Source: Diploscapter coronatus (Eukaryota > Nematoda > Chromadorea > Rhabditida > Rhabditidae). From it: a DNA stretch of 64,000 bases. The notes under the pieces are model-generated. The model searched no databases. It saw only the letters and a list, made by a program, of their open reading frames with translations, and had not been told where the DNA came from. Position numbers and translations under genes: made by a program. Numbering within the stretch: position 1 is the first letter of the stretch; every line of letters starts with the position of its first letter. The DNA lies in contig OZ038422.1 in the NCBI GenBank assembly GCA_964036155.1, positions 36,913,201 through 36,977,200 of the forward strand, given 5' to 3'. Below, piece after piece: positions 1 through 15,310 of this stretch.

Positions 1-36
1 ATTTATTTTCTATTCTATAAAATAATTGAATTACAG

Positions 37-1558
37 ATAGAAGAGCTGCAAGGCGTTTGCAATCTAGAAATCAGGGTATTCAATTACACGGCGTATCCGA
101 CATTTGTTAGGAATCTGTATGGGTATCATTTCAAACCGATTATTATTGCGGTGAGTGAAAGAGTTCTCTGACAAAATGAGTTTTACTTCATTTTCAGGAC
201 ATTTTCCGCGAGTTCAAGGCGTTTTGGATAATCGACGCGAGTGCTCGATTCACGAATCTGACCAACTGGAGACGATTCAACGACAGGGTCAGAAGTGGTG
301 CAGTCGAGCCATTCGCATTGAGGCATCCCTCGAGTCACAGCATATTTGCTGCTACGCATAATGGTACGCTATTTTGTTCTTCTTGTCAGCCTGAAGAACT
401 TATTAATGGTCTCATTTTACTCATCCACCATAACCGAAATGGTTATTGCCAGCGAGAGATTCCCTTATTTTCCTCATCGCTGACTCTGTCATCCTCTGCG
501 TCTCTCGCGTCTGTCCTTAACAATTCTCTACTGAAGAAATGCAAAAGACTATTCCTTATTTTCGCTCGACAATAATGAAGGATAGACGCGAGAGTTGCAG
601 AGGGTAGCAGGGTTAACGACGGAGAAAATAGGGTGGGGTCTCTCGCTGACAATAATCATTTCGGTTATAATGGAGAGTAAGCTTTGTCCATCTCAAACTC
701 TATTTTTACGTATTCTTCTTTCCACTTTGACTTTCTAACACAAGAAAAGATGATTATCTTCATTCTTTGATTAATAACTGCACTATCGATTTTATTTCGC
801 ATTTAAACTCAGAGATGTACAATTACCTTCCCCTATCAACCTCGATAGCTCGCAATTATTCAATGTTCGATGCAAACACGATGTTCGTCGTTCGATCGAA
901 TTTCGCGAAAGAAGCTGTCAAATGGAATTTGCTTTGCGCATTGACAAAAGAATGCATGGACCCTCCACGGTCGAAACTCGGCTGCAATTTTATAAGTGAC
1001 AGATTTGGAGTTTCTGCTGGGTGTCATAGGTATGTCTATTCGTTCATTGATAAAATATCATAGTCTATGACAGATAGTATCATCCATCAGAAATAAAGTT
1101 GCTCTTCATGCAGAACTATCTAGATTTTGAGCAATTTTTTCTAGAATAAATTGCCCTTTCCCAAATTTTGCTTGGCTACATTATGTCAGTTTTCAGATCT
1201 ATGCAGGAATTCAATCAGATTATCTTTGCAAACCCCTCCAAAATTTTTACAAATAATCGAGTTCGCCATTGAATGACTGCGCTTTATCATCTGCTTTTCC
1301 AAAGAGGAAATAGCAGTAGTCATCATTCCTTGGCGCAATCAATTCTGTATTTTTTTTCAATCTGACTCTTTCGTAATTTCAATTATTTTCAGATACGATC
1401 AGAGCTGCATCAACATAATTGTGGCAAATCTCAAACACCGACTTGGTCTTCCATACCAGGGTCATAATCTCGAGAAGATTCGAGATTCGTTCGACAAATT
1501 TGCGAGTGTTAAGAGAGGAGAGGACATGACCAGGAAATTACAGCATTTCAAGTGCTGA
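37..1558 (+). CDS. DUF1647-like protein, 3' part (4 exons visible, 5' end outside window)
   Basis: Four exons join in phase: 37-150, 198-363, 813-1029 and 1393-1558 (TGA), giving about 220 residues. What is seen: a segment 'NLYGYHFKPIIIADIFREF', then a 'FWIIDASARF' stretch, later 'CALTKECMDPP' and a 'CHRYDQSCINIIVANL' block near the end. From memory of the family, these resemble the nematode DUF1647 group, whose members are secretory-pathway proteins with a glycosyltransferase-like look, but no activity is proven here. The start codon and any signal anchor lie upstream of the window. The 449-base intron 2 holds an inverted-repeat element (429-672). The assignment rests on motif memory, so the family call is less certain than the gene structure, which is well supported by matching splice phases. 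Confidence 0.7.
429..672. repeat. MITE-like inverted repeat in intron 2
   Basis: The two halves (about 429-545 and 560-672) are imperfect reverse complements of each other. Both ends read as ATAACCGAAAT... followed by a AGCGAGAGA block. The element is about 245 bases, has no coding capacity and sits wholly inside an intron. A TA target duplication is possible, but the flanks are too short and AT-rich to be sure. Confidence 0.65.
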
Positions 1559-2160
1559 TCTTCACAGTATCGTCTAAGTTTAGATAATTTGCCCATAGGA
1601 TTTTAACGAAATTTGGGCAACTCTAAAATGACGACCATTTGACGAGAGGACTGCAAAATAACAAACCTATTTCACATTAGCCAAATCTTCTCTCCATCTA
1701 TTCAATAGTTTCCAAGGCTTACTATTTCCAGTCCAGAGTTCTAAGCGGGGCGAAATTTTTGCAGCCCGGACCGGATCGTTAGAACCCTGTTCAAGCCTTG
1801 TTGTCAAAAAGTATGATCATTTCTGAATTGTCAAAATCGGTGACAAGATTATCGGTGTTTGTTGCTATTTGAATTTTACGGGTTGAAATGAGCTTTGATA
1901 GACTTATATTTTGAATCTTGAACGAATGTCGCAGATAGTTGTTGGAGCGTTTCGCCTTCACTTTGTCCGCGCCTTCAGCGTGCATTTCTCGTTAGACAAA
2001 CATCAAACATAGTGCCTTCACGTTTTTGGATGTCCATCGCAGTGATTCATTCGAAAAAGGAAGAAAGTGGGGAGCGTCCCTTCCAATCTTTGCACTGCCT
2101 GTTCTGCTTGCAGTGTCCACTCTTCTGCCATTTCACCCCTCGCAGAGTCCACTCTATCCG
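1559..2160. other. intergenic, no gene seen
   Basis: This stretch separates the DUF1647-like stop codon from the TATA box of the next gene. I see no splice-consistent exon on either strand. It should hold the first gene's 3' UTR and the next promoter. Confidence 0.5.
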
Positions 2161-2169
2161 ATATAAAAG
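2161..2169 (+). promoter_or_regulatory. TATA box of lustrin-PEBP gene
   Basis: ATATAAAAG lies 60 bases upstream of the ATG of a gene that begins with a signal peptide. Spacing fits a short 5' UTR. Confidence 0.5.
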
Positions 2170-2220
2170 TGGGCATTTTCTGGCAAATCGTTTCATTTCT
2201 TCACGTCTTCTCCACTTCGA

Positions 2221-4281
2221 ATGTTCTCAATATTCCTTCTCTTCATCTTTCCACTCTATTGCCGAGCTGATTCGAGATTGAAAGGTTAGAAAATGTTGAT
2301 TTGCTGAATGATGTAATCTGTAAAAGTGATAAAAATCTCGAACAATTGATTGATAATCATTTTAGCAATGACCATTTCAATAACAATCTAACTACTGAAT
2401 GAACTTCTCGAAAACTTCCTAAAATGGATTTTCATTTAATAGAAATCATCATTTAGAAGTTGGATAGTCGTTGAAAGGGTTTCTTCGAGAAAAGTGCTCA
2501 TTTTGAACCTGGCACATAATTTTTCCTTTTCCTTTCAAAAGAAAATGCAACATTATGAGCTGACTTTGAAATTGCCATCATACCGAGGGAGCGTTTGAGT
2601 CAGACTTAAAAATATTCGGGGGATAAATCGCAAGATCACAATCATGGTTATGTCATTGATTTTCACTCAGAACTAGTATCAATTATCATAAAGCATGATT
2701 TAAATAAGTAGATTGCTCTCGCCCCTGGCAAGCTCCGATGATGTCTGTGTCGACAATCCTACACCCCTCCCGCCCTTTGCTGTGTCATCCGGAAGTCAAG
2801 GAATGTCCAGAAGGAAGAAATTCACAATGCGTCTTCTCCATGAAATCGTTCAACTACATTTGCTGTCAAGATAGGGAAGATGCTGATAAGCCGAGTAGGA
2901 AAGAGTTATACATTTTAGAATAAGATAAGCACCAGAAGAAAAATAATATCGCAAAAAGCATAGAATAATTCTCGGCCTCAATTATTATGAATAGCTTTCA
3001 TCATATGCTAAACTTTATCGGCATTCATCTTCTGACGGCATTGCTTATTCTAAGATGCTATCTAGAAAATTGTATCGCAATAACAATTTCAGTGTGCCCC
3101 AAATACTACGAGACACTTCTAATGACTTGTGGTGATAATGTTGACAACGGTTGTCCAAAAGGGTGAGAATTAGAAGTTACTGGTGCAGAATAACGGCGTA
3201 CCGCACGTGACCATATCTGCTGCACCCCACTGCAAACAACCCTGGTTACAAAAGTATAGCATCGTCATAATTTCAGATACAAATGTATGCCTTCCGCTAG
3301 CGATGAGAATCTGCGAATTTGTTGCAAGCCTAATCATTCGATCACCTATGTCGAACCGGAAACGAGTACGAATTGATATTTTCTTGAAAAAGAATATCTC
3401 TAGAAGTCGATCTTTAAAATTATTGCTGATTTACAATATTGACCGAAATAAATACCTTTTCAGCGTTTCGAGAGAATAAAATAGTCCCATTTGTGCTTCC
3501 CAATGCTCCAGTCGTTCAGCTGAATGTAACTTTATAGAAATTCATTAACTAAAAACGGTTGATTAGATAACATTCATGGATCGGAAGATAAAACTCGCTG
3601 AACTAGTCGATGTGACGCAAATCGAAATATTCGATGAGCCTCCTCAGGTTTATGGAATCAGTACGGACGATAATAAAATGTACACGCTCATACTTGTTGG
3701 TAAGGCTTCTAGTATACAGAATAGCTATCGTAATCTGATAATTGATCTAGAAAAATTAGCCGAAAATGAAGCTATGATCTTTAAATCATTGAAGATCAAA
3801 TGTTTGATGTGAAAAGTTTGCAACAGTTTATCAAGACTTAAAACACCTTCATTTAGATGCGACAACGGGAACAGTGAACTGGCTTGTGGCAAATATTCCT
3901 TCTATCGATGGGAAATTGGACTTGAGCAGAAGGACGAGGGCCATCATTTCCTATGTGCAACCGGACGTTTCTGATAAGCCCGAAGGTATATAAACGATGG
4001 AAGAAATTTCAATGCCTCAATTCGTATCCTCAGGCATTCACGTGCTTGTCCTGTTGCTATTCGAGCAGAAGACAGCTTGGCAACAGAGAGAGCTTAGCCG
4101 AGTTCCTGCAGACGATTTCGCAGTCCGCGATTGGATCGCCAACAACAAGCACATTCTCGATGAAACACCTCTCGCTGGCACATTTTACGGGGTAACGAAG
4201 ATATTCTTCGAAACACAGGGCTGTAACGGAGCGTCTTACTCCGATTTTTGCTCAGGGATTTGTCCTGACTCTGTATTATAG
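2221..4281 (+). CDS. secreted lustrin-module / PEBP-like fusion protein
   Basis: Eight exons (2221-2284, 2733-2894, 3093-3162, 3277-3365, 3464-3525, 3567-3699, 3857-3985, 4034-4281) join with perfect phase agreement into about 318 residues. Residues 1-16 form a signal peptide (MFSIFLLFIFPLYCRA). Two cysteine-rich lustrin-type modules follow, one ending 'NYICCQD' and the other containing 'CPKGYKCMPS' and 'RICCKP'. The C-terminal half is a phosphatidylethanolamine-binding-protein fold: 'MYTLILVDATTGTVNWLV', 'ANIPSIDG', then 'GIHVLVLLLFEQ' and 'LAGTFYG'. PEBPs normally carry a DPD-x-P loop and a GxHR motif lining the anion pocket. Here these read DATTG and GIHV, so phosphate-ligand binding is probably lost. 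An extracellular role is inferred from the signal peptide. Domain order is clear; function is unknown. Confidence 0.82.
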
Positions 4282-4751
4282 ACCTTCTTCTACTTATCCA
4301 TCAGATTTAGGGATATAAGCATAAAGGGGAAATAGAAAAGGACGATGGAAAGTACAGAAGTCTTATATGTTTGAAAGTTATCCTTTACAATCCTACTCAA
4401 ACAAATCAAATCATCCGCGTACATTTCAGTATTCCACACAACGAGATGATCGAGCAAATTGATTCGATGAAAGTCATGCAACCTCTGAAAGTACAATTCA
4501 TCTCACGACTTTGTGGTCGAAAGCAATAAATTATTCATTTTCATTAAATATCATGGCATGCCTATCACTAATGCAAAATGCGTGAAGTCAAGCTTGAAAA
4601 TAATCGCTATTCTTAAAGATATCCAAAATAGTGCATACTATTCCAAAGACTAGATTATTTTATTCTCGTTTATTCAGAATTTTCAAAAGTCGAATCAAAA
4701 TCAGATCAATTTATCACATTAGAGCAAACTTGCCATGTGAGTTGCCAGTTG
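4282..4751. other. convergent intergenic gap
   Basis: This lies between the 3' ends of the PEBP-like gene (+) and the F-box gene (-). An AATAAA at about 4525 may serve the + gene. No further gene is supported. Confidence 0.5.
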
Positions 4752-7700
4752 TCAGTAGATGTTCAATTCAAACAAGTCTGGTCGATTGTGAATGATCTCC
4801 AAGTGCATCATCTGGTAGTACGACAGATCATGGGTCTGCACTTTGAATCTGAAAATTTGACAACATTTCATTAAAATTGATCATTTTCCTGATTAAAATT
4901 TTGTTTTCTTTAATAACTAGAATGATTGACAGAAATTACTGTCACCTGAACTAATCGCCTTAAGAAATGTACTATATTCAAGAAAGTTTTAAGATTCTCA
5001 CAAGTACACTTCTTCAGGGTCCCGTGGATTTTCGAAATAAAATAGGTGCGTCTGAAAGAGCAAAAATTCCGTGTGGGTTGGTGTAATGTTCTCAACAAAA
5101 ATGAATTCCTGCAGCAGGTAGTTGTTTACCGATAAGCTTTTCAATATAAAGAATATTGCAGAAATTGGCATACACACAATTCCCAATAAAAGATTGATTA
5201 TATAAAATAGTCATCTGTTGTGGGTATTCACTCTTGTTGAACAAATAAAATCACCCACAATTTTTTTGCTATTTCAGTTGCATCTACTTGTGTCTGGAAA
5301 TTTCAAAAAATTCTAAATAAGTTCCCCCCCCCCCCTTATCAGTTCAATTAACAATATTACTTTTCAATTCTGATAAAGGGCATGATAAAAGTCAAAATTC
5401 ACACCAACCTCACTCCCATGTCATTGAGCAGAGCCCCAGTCCAATGAATGAGTTTGTTGGACCGTAGCAAGTCGCCAATGCTGTCCCAGCCAAGCTGGTC
5501 GTCCTCGTTCCTGATGTTCGAGAAGTGCCATCGTCTCTTGACGGGGGCGGCCAGCAGCAGATTCTGCATGAATTGGCGAACAGACATCGAGCCGCCTCGG
5601 ACCACGATCCGCTCGGTCGGCAGGCTGGAGAGCAGGGCAAATTGCGAGGAGGGCAGGTCATACAGCGTCCATTTCTGAATGATAGAACAATACATGAAGT
5701 GTTTATTCGAAAACTTGAATTTGATATAACGACAAAATGCATTTTCCGCACTAGTATTGCTTTCTCTCATTCACTTTCACGTCCCCACTTATGAAATTAT
5801 TTTCGAATTGCTATTTTATCGTATCTAGAACAAGAATTGGTAAAATTTGGTTTTTAAATTTGAAATTCTGTCTGACTTGACTCTGGAGTTTATGAAAGTT
5901 GTGTGTTGTTTCTGAAATTGTAAATTCAAGTCTTTGCTCGTCCTGGATCCAGAATAAAACTCATTTCAACTAAAAATAGTCATTGATCTAGTAACTATCA
6001 TGAATAGCTTTGCGAAAAGACTTTCTTGGAATAGATAATTGTGAGGAACTCACTGCATTCATGTATTGTGGCACTAGAAGAAGTTCGGGAGTCAAAGGGG
6101 AAGCCCTGATTTCGAACACTTTGATTTCTAAATGAACTTACTTGAAGGATGTCATTCGAAAATCGGCCTACCATTTTTCATGAAGAGAGAATTCTGAAAC
6201 CATTTTCTGTCGCACTCGAAGAATTGCAGTTTGTATGACTGGATACTGTTCTCCTGAGTGACTGTGCGGACTGACTCGATCACTTCTAACATTCTCCAGA
6301 ACTGATAACGATCCATCGATTCCTGAAAATATATTTTTAATTCAAACAAAATTGCATATTCTGCCTTGTGTTAGCAAAAAATTGATATTTTGCGATATTT
6401 CCAAGTTTTTAAGAGTCGCAACTTTTGAAAAATAATTTCAACCACAAAATAAATCATAAAGACGTTGAAAATTACCAAAATTATCATGATACAAGCTTTA
6501 ATTTTAACTAATTACGATTTTATGTATTATTGGTAGAGAGCGCAAGCTCCGCCACTCTGCAAGTGCGCAGCATGTAACAAAGAGTAGTAGTTAAGAAACC
6601 CCAAAAATGAGAAACAAATACCCTTCAAAAGCCGAATATCATAAAAAAAACCACCCCTAGATCGACGTTAGACTTTCTGAAACGGTTCTGCGTCAAAAAT
6701 CAGCGCATAATTGTTTCCTGTAAACAGTTTGAAAGTTTGCGAAAACGTGTTCATTAAGAGGTTCGGAAAGTGCTGATTCTTTCGTTCAAAATCAATTTTG
6801 GATTTCTTTTCTTATCAAAGGTCTTAGTTACGCAATAATAGATAATAGAGGAATATGGCTCTCGTGAATCTGTTTTCGCTCTCTAATTATTGGAACATCA
6901 GAATGGAAAGATTCATAGAGGAATTTGTAGCTTTTCCATCCCATCAGTAAATTTTTTTTCATAAAACTCACCAGCAATAATTTCTGGACGCTGATTCTAC
7001 CCATCAACCAGTGCATCTCCACGATGGGCTCCTCGTCAAAGCCATGCAGTCTCGCAAACGTCTTCCAGTCGATGAATCGAATATAATTATTAAGTTGCAG
7101 GTGGCCTGGAAGAGAACATAACTATTCGCAAAGATTGGAAATTATTCAACAGACTTCTAGCTTCTTCATTTTTATCTTATCGCATAAGTCAGACTGAGTA
7201 AAGTGGATAAAAATAATTACGTATAAATGAAAATATGCAAAATGAGGCGCCGATTAGTCGTCGATTTTAATTCAATATTTTTTCTTTCGTTGTATTTTGG
7301 ACGACAACCTGCACTTCATTCTGCGTATTTTCATTTTCATCGACACCTTAATCGATTTGACCGACACAATAAGAATTTGCATTGAATGGGAATTGTTGAA
7401 AACGGTAAAAAGAATTAGAAAAATTTCCTTAAAAAACTGATTCGAACTTACAGTATCGGTAGTACTCCTGCAATAGAAGAAAGACCTTTTCATCCTCCTT
7501 GTGGAATTTTCTCCTCTCTCTGGAATCGCGAATTTGAGATTTAATTGCCAGATGATGATAGCAGTATTTCGTCAGATTCCAGGTGACTTGCAGAGATAGA
7601 ATATTCTGAAATGGAAATTGGAATTTTTCGTGGGTTGAAGGAAATCTTACCTTCTGTACCGTGCATGGCTGAATGTCGATGGCGTGAATGAGCTTTCTCT

Positions 7701-7836
7701 TCGAGAATGACAGGCGGAAATGGCATCTCGCAATCTGCATCAGCCTTCTGTTACTCCACACGAGCTGCTCCATGTCTTTGAATGGCAGGTAGCGCAAAAT
7801 CAACAGAAGCAGCTCCGTTGGAAGCGAAGACAGCAT
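4752..7836 (-). CDS. F-box protein with FBA-like C-terminal region (copy A)
   Basis: Eight minus-strand exons join in phase (7836-7651, 7605-7452, 7105-6972, 6322-6172, 6127-6054, 5674-5414, 5051-5002, 4848-4752) into about 368 residues. The first exon is an F-box: 'LSSLPTELLLLILRYLPF', then 'WSNRRLMQIARCHF'. F-box proteins normally bind Skp1 and bring substrates to an SCF ubiquitin ligase. The large sixth exon carries 'LPTERIVVRGGSMSVRQF', typical of nematode F-box-associated domains that recognise substrate. I start at the Met opening the F-box; an in-frame Met 16 codons upstream is possible. Exon 1 has exactly the length of exon 1 in the copy at 15.4-17.7 kb, and later exons align too, so the two are paralogues. 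The substrate is unknown. Confidence 0.8.
6738..6910. repeat. dispersed repeat, shared with about 31128-31305
   Basis: Both places share a GCGAAAACGTGTTCATT block, then GTTCGGAAAGTGC, ATTCTTTCGTTCAA and an AGCCTTAGTTAC/AGGTCTTAGTTAC stretch in the same order. This copy lies in an intron of F-box copy A. No coding capacity is seen. Confidence 0.6.
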
Positions 7837-8565
7837 TGCGAGCAGAATGGAGAGAAATCGATAGCAAATCCGTCGATTCAACACTGACTAATTGACTATG
7901 AATGGCGAGGACAGAGAAGTGCACGAGTGGTTGAAAGTGAGAACGAACGTGGACAGTTGTAACAAGTTGCCGTTCTTATCTTCAAATGTCCAGAATGGGT
8001 GGGGACTGAAAAGTGTTTGAGTGGGCAGAATGGGACATTTGGCCTGAGGATGTGAGAGACAAAGTTATTAGGTTCGATTCGAAGAAGAACTTCAAAAATA
8101 ATGAGATTTTTCCAAAAATTATCTGCAATCGTGATAAGAAATAAGGAAGAGTGCATGATCAGACAGAACTGTGCCCGGATTTACGAAAATTTCGGAGGTT
8201 CGGAGTTTCATAGATTTGGGCACCGAAAAATTGAGTAAATCTTTCTGAAAACGAATCTAAAAATAAATTTATTCTCAAATTACAAGAACTCGAGGGCTCA
8301 TTTTAGGATAAAAATACCATTCTAAAATGTTAAAAAATTTTTCAGATGAAATGAAACAGCATTCAATTTGACTATCTTTTTTCAAAAATAATTCATTATT
8401 TAGATTCAAATAAGATAAAACAGGCAGGAAGGGAATGAATGAAAGAGTCGCCAAGCTCTGGAGAACTGATCAGATTTACAAAATCAGAGCCAAACTGGTA
8501 TGTTGTCCATGTAATAGTTGCGCAGACAAAAATCGAGATATTTGAATGAAGGAAAGGTGAATTGC
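7837..8565. other. intergenic: F-box A promoter and cks-1 3' region
   Basis: The gap lies upstream of F-box copy A and downstream of cks-1, both on the minus strand. I found no further splice-consistent exons. Confidence 0.45.
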
Positions 8566-9297
8566 TTAGCTCACGTCCACCTGTTGTCTGTCATTGGCGC
8601 TGGGAGCAGAAGAAGTGAACTGGAAAGAGGGCTGATTGGGCTGGGCACTGCTTCGCGACAGCGGACGGCGGAACAGAAGCACGTGACGCTCGGGGCGGTG
8701 GATCATGTAGTGCACCCATCCAAGCGACTGCAAATTGGAGAATTTCTGAATGTCTACAAAGAAAAATATAAAAGAAAAACCTTCTACAAACACCATTCAT
8801 TCTTTTGCATTATCAAAAATCATTGAGATGCTGTATCATAAAGCCTCGTTTTACCTGCTGGATTCCGAAGCTGCGCCACTCGGTTTCGGACATGAGCCGG
8901 TTCTTCGGGATGCGTTTCGACGCCTTAATAACTGAACATTTCAGGACAAGAAAACGACTAGTTTTTCTCTATCATGCATGGATAAGATAATACAAAGTAG
9001 AAATCTTCACTTATTTTGTCCTGCATCTGTTCACGATTACATTTAGAAGATTCGTTGAAATTCTGACTGTTCAAAGTTACTGCGAAACAAAAAGATGAAT
9101 CCTGATCAGAGAAGAATCGGATATCAAACATTTTCAAACCAATACTTCATTACAAAACCCAATTATCCGAGATTCATGTGAAAATTTTCTATTATCGTTA
9201 CAAACCCCACCTCTTTGGTGATGTGGACGTGCCTGTATTCGTACTCGTTGTCCTGATACCTTGCCGAATAGAAGAATTTATTCGACCTCGTCGTCAT
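8566..9297 (-). CDS. cks-1: cyclin-dependent kinase regulatory subunit (CKS)
   Basis: Three exons (9297-9211, 8923-8855, 8727-8566) encode about 105 residues. The CKS fold is unmistakable: '[19 protein letters not shown]', then '[17 protein letters not shown]', then '[19 protein letters not shown]'. The conserved anion-pocket residues (the RY and MSETEWR region, the HxPExHxLLFRR strand) are present. CKS proteins bind CDK1/CDK2 and dock phosphorylated substrates, promoting cell-cycle transitions. The third exon is taken from the acceptor AATTTGCAG because this restores the family's QQSxGW junction; the longer open reading frame upstream is intronic. After the core, a Ser/Gln/Pro-rich tail of about 25 residues extends beyond the usual 80-95 residue family size; its end (stop at 8566) is the least certain part. 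Confidence 0.92.
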
Positions 9298-9606
9298 TCT
9301 GCTGCACGATTCCTTCGACCAGCACAATGAGTTTTCTACAAGATGAATTTGGCAGTTTGTAAATTACGAAGTGATTTTTTAAAAATAATTTATTTTTGGA
9401 GCGATGTTCTTGAAAGTCACTCCGTCATTTACAAGTTGTTAACTTCAATAAAAGACAGGAAAAATGAAACGATATTCCTAAGAAACGAACTTCTTTTTGA
9501 GCAATTCAATCAATAAAAATTTCAAGAAATAATTTATTTGTCACCTATCAAAAACAAATAAACGAACGAATTAAAGAAGATTATAACAGATAAGTATTGG
9601 GTTTGT

Positions 9607-9622
9607 GATCCTGAAGAGGACC
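9607..9622 (-). terminator. histone mRNA 3' stem-loop (H4)
   Basis: On the minus strand GGTCCT-CTTC-AGGATC forms a six-pair stem with one G-U pair and a four-base loop, 46 bases beyond the H4 stop. This is the classic SLBP-bound 3'-end signal of replication-dependent histone mRNAs. It is intact although the H4 reading frame is broken. Confidence 0.85.
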
Positions 9623-9667
9623 ATTGGGCTAGATTCCTGGAGTGTCCTTTTGTTCAGCTCAATCGAC

Positions 9668-13442
<3,775 letters not shown>

Positions 13443-13496
13443 ATTGACAGAGGGCGAGTGACAGACCAGTCAATCAAAGAGGCAATTCATCCCAAC

Positions 13497-13512
13497 GGTC
13501 CTTTTAAGGACC
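13497..13512 (+). terminator. histone mRNA 3' stem-loop (H3)
   Basis: GGTCCT-TTTA-AGGACC forms a perfect six-pair stem and four-base loop, 54 bases after the H3 stop, preceded by CCCAAC and followed by CAAACTACC. An AATAAA appears about 90 bases later (near 13601). Confidence 0.9.
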
Positions 13513-14015
13513 CAAACTACCACGTCTACACTTTTGTACAGAATTTTCTTCGTTCCATTCATGCCATGCATTGTTTTCTTCTCATTTCCATAGAAATGCA
13601 ATAAATATTTTGAGGAATGAACTTGTTTTTCATTCGTTTGAATATTTCTTCCTGATCAGAGATGTTGGCGAGTCGGTTTCAAAAAAGGCCGGGGGTCATC
13701 AATAATTCCCGTATACCGTTCCATACTTGTGCAAAATTATTTTATTGATGACTTGAAATTTCCTCAACATTCAAATATCCAGCTGTGATTCGGGTATTCT
13801 CGAGGATTTTCATATTCCCCGAATTTTTGTAAATCTCAAATTCAGTTCATGCGAAATTTATCTTGCACTTTTCAAGTAAAAAATTCGAATTCTAAAGATG
13901 AAATGAGAAAACTTCGAATCTTCAAACATAAAAAATTCAATTTCCAAAATCCGAATCCTCCAACCCTAATTTAGATTTTCTTGAGTTCATAGAATTTCTT
14001 TTAAACACCTGAATT
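13513..14015. other. intergenic, AT-rich
   Basis: Beyond the H3 stem-loop this stretch holds a possible polyadenylation signal (near 13601) and many AATTC/GAATT words. No gene is supported. Confidence 0.45.
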
Positions 14016-14356
14016 TCACGCGGAGTGAGTGAATTTCTTGCCGTAGTTCGACAGTTTGGCTGCCTCGGCCACGACGCGCTCATACACGTTCTTCATCATG
14101 GAATTTATGAGCGTCATTACCTTGCCGGCAATTGTAATGTTCGGGTGCACTTGCAGTTCATTTGTCAATTCAAGAAAATCGTCTCCGATTGTCTCCAGAA
14201 GTGAGAAAAATCTCAGTTTTTGTCAAGGAAAGTCGAATTTTTGCCACCTGTTTTCTCTTCTTCTTGGCTTCAATTTTCGCGTCTCCAGAAGCAGACTTCT
14301 TCGACTTGCTTGTCTCCGTTTCCAGTCGCAGTGACTGCTTTTTCGAAAACGGCCAT
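14016..14356 (-). pseudogene. degenerate H2B-like copy
   Basis: Read on the minus strand, the region contains an H2B-like block: 'LQVHPNITIAGKVM', then 'MMKNVYERVVAEAAKLSNYG', which align with H2B '[14 protein letters not shown]' and '[19 protein letters not shown]'. The frame then stops (HSA, stop at 14016) before the H2B alphaC helix and SREIQ-TAVRL segment. Upstream, a Lys-rich stretch ('KSKKSASGD', 'AKKKRK') looks like an H2B tail but lies in a different frame from the nearest ATG (14356). No clean acceptor AG sits at the position used by the intact H2B. A decayed H2B gene is the simplest reading; a short divergent variant is possible. Confidence 0.6.
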
Positions 14357-14564
14357 CACAAAATAACAGTAGAAAATGAAGAAAACGGAAAACTCGCAAA
14401 AAATGAGCAAGCGACGAAGAAAGGAAGAAACAAGTGTCTTTTACATTCCCTCTTCGGGCCACGCCCACTCATTTCGTTCTTCATAAACCGTGCCCTTCTT
14501 CATTCGGCCACTTTTGCATTTCTCTGCAACTCTTTTTGTTTTCCTGCTCCAACCGGTTTCTGCA
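14357..14564. promoter_or_regulatory. divergent promoter between H2B-like copy and H2B
   Basis: It contains GGCCACGCCCACTC at 14457-14470, identical to the box before H3. No canonical TATA box is obvious. The head-to-head layout mirrors the H4/H3 pair. Confidence 0.55.
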
Positions 14565-15238
14565 ATGGCTCCCCCGAAGAAGGCCGGCGCTGGCGACTCT
14601 GCACCGAAGAAGGCGATCAAGAAGTCGAGCAGCCAGACGAAGCCCGGCGACAAGAAGAGGCACAAGCACAAGAAGTTCGACTCCTACTCCGTCTACATCT
14701 TCCGCGTCCTCAAGCAGGTCGGCACTTGAAATACACATTTTAGGCCTTGGAGGGGTTTGAATTTTTTAAACTTGGGAGAGTTCATTTCTGAATCGAGTAA
14801 ATGGAAAATTATCAAAAATCATACAAGTCGGAATGTAGCAAATTCGTTTGTGAAACATTCTTCGAGACGAGAACATTGACAATCCTCGTCATTCATTTGT
14901 TTCGTTGCAGGTCCACCCCGACACGGGCATATCCGGCAAGGCGATGTCCATCATGAACTCCTTCGTGAACGACGTCTTCGAGCGCATCGCTTCGGAGGCC
15001 TCTCGTCTCGCTCACTACAGCAAGCGATCCACCATGTCGTCCAGGGAAATTCAGGTTGGAAATCAGAAAATTGACAATTCAATGCCCATCAAAATGATCA
15101 AAGGATTCTTCCTGTTTCTAATTCTGCATTTTGCAGACGGCCGTCCGCCTCATTCTGCCCGGAGAGCTGTCGAAACACGCCGTGTCCGAGGGAACCAAGG
15201 CCATCACCAAGTACATGGCCAACAAGACGCCCAAGTAG
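14565..15238 (+). CDS. histone H2B
   Basis: Three exons (14565-14717, 14911-15054, 15137-15238) encode 132 residues. A Lys/Pro/Ala-rich tail ([17 protein letters not shown]) leads into '[20 protein letters not shown]', '[18 protein letters not shown]' and '[20 protein letters not shown]', the full histone fold and C-terminal helix. The C terminus is YMANKTPK rather than a usual YTSSK-type end. Introns in a core histone gene are uncommon, but all histone genes here have them. A stem-loop lies 56 bases past the stop, so the mRNA is probably of the replication-dependent type. Confidence 0.95.
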
Positions 15239-15294
15239 CCGTCCTCGCCTCGGCAGCTGCAGGCAGCAACTCGTCATTCCCAATTCACCCCAAC

Positions 15295-15310
15295 GGTCCT
15301 CGTTAGGACC
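15295..15310 (+). terminator. histone mRNA 3' stem-loop (H2B)
   Basis: GGTCCT-CGTT-AGGACC is a perfect six-pair stem with the CCCCAAC leader seen at the H3 gene. CCAATAAATCG, a possible polyadenylation signal, follows about 60 bases later. Confidence 0.9.

Noticed and set aside
14162..14743. 193-codon plus-strand frame across the H2B region
   Set aside because: It is in a different frame from the H2B exon and crosses promoter and intron; the H2B frame is clear.
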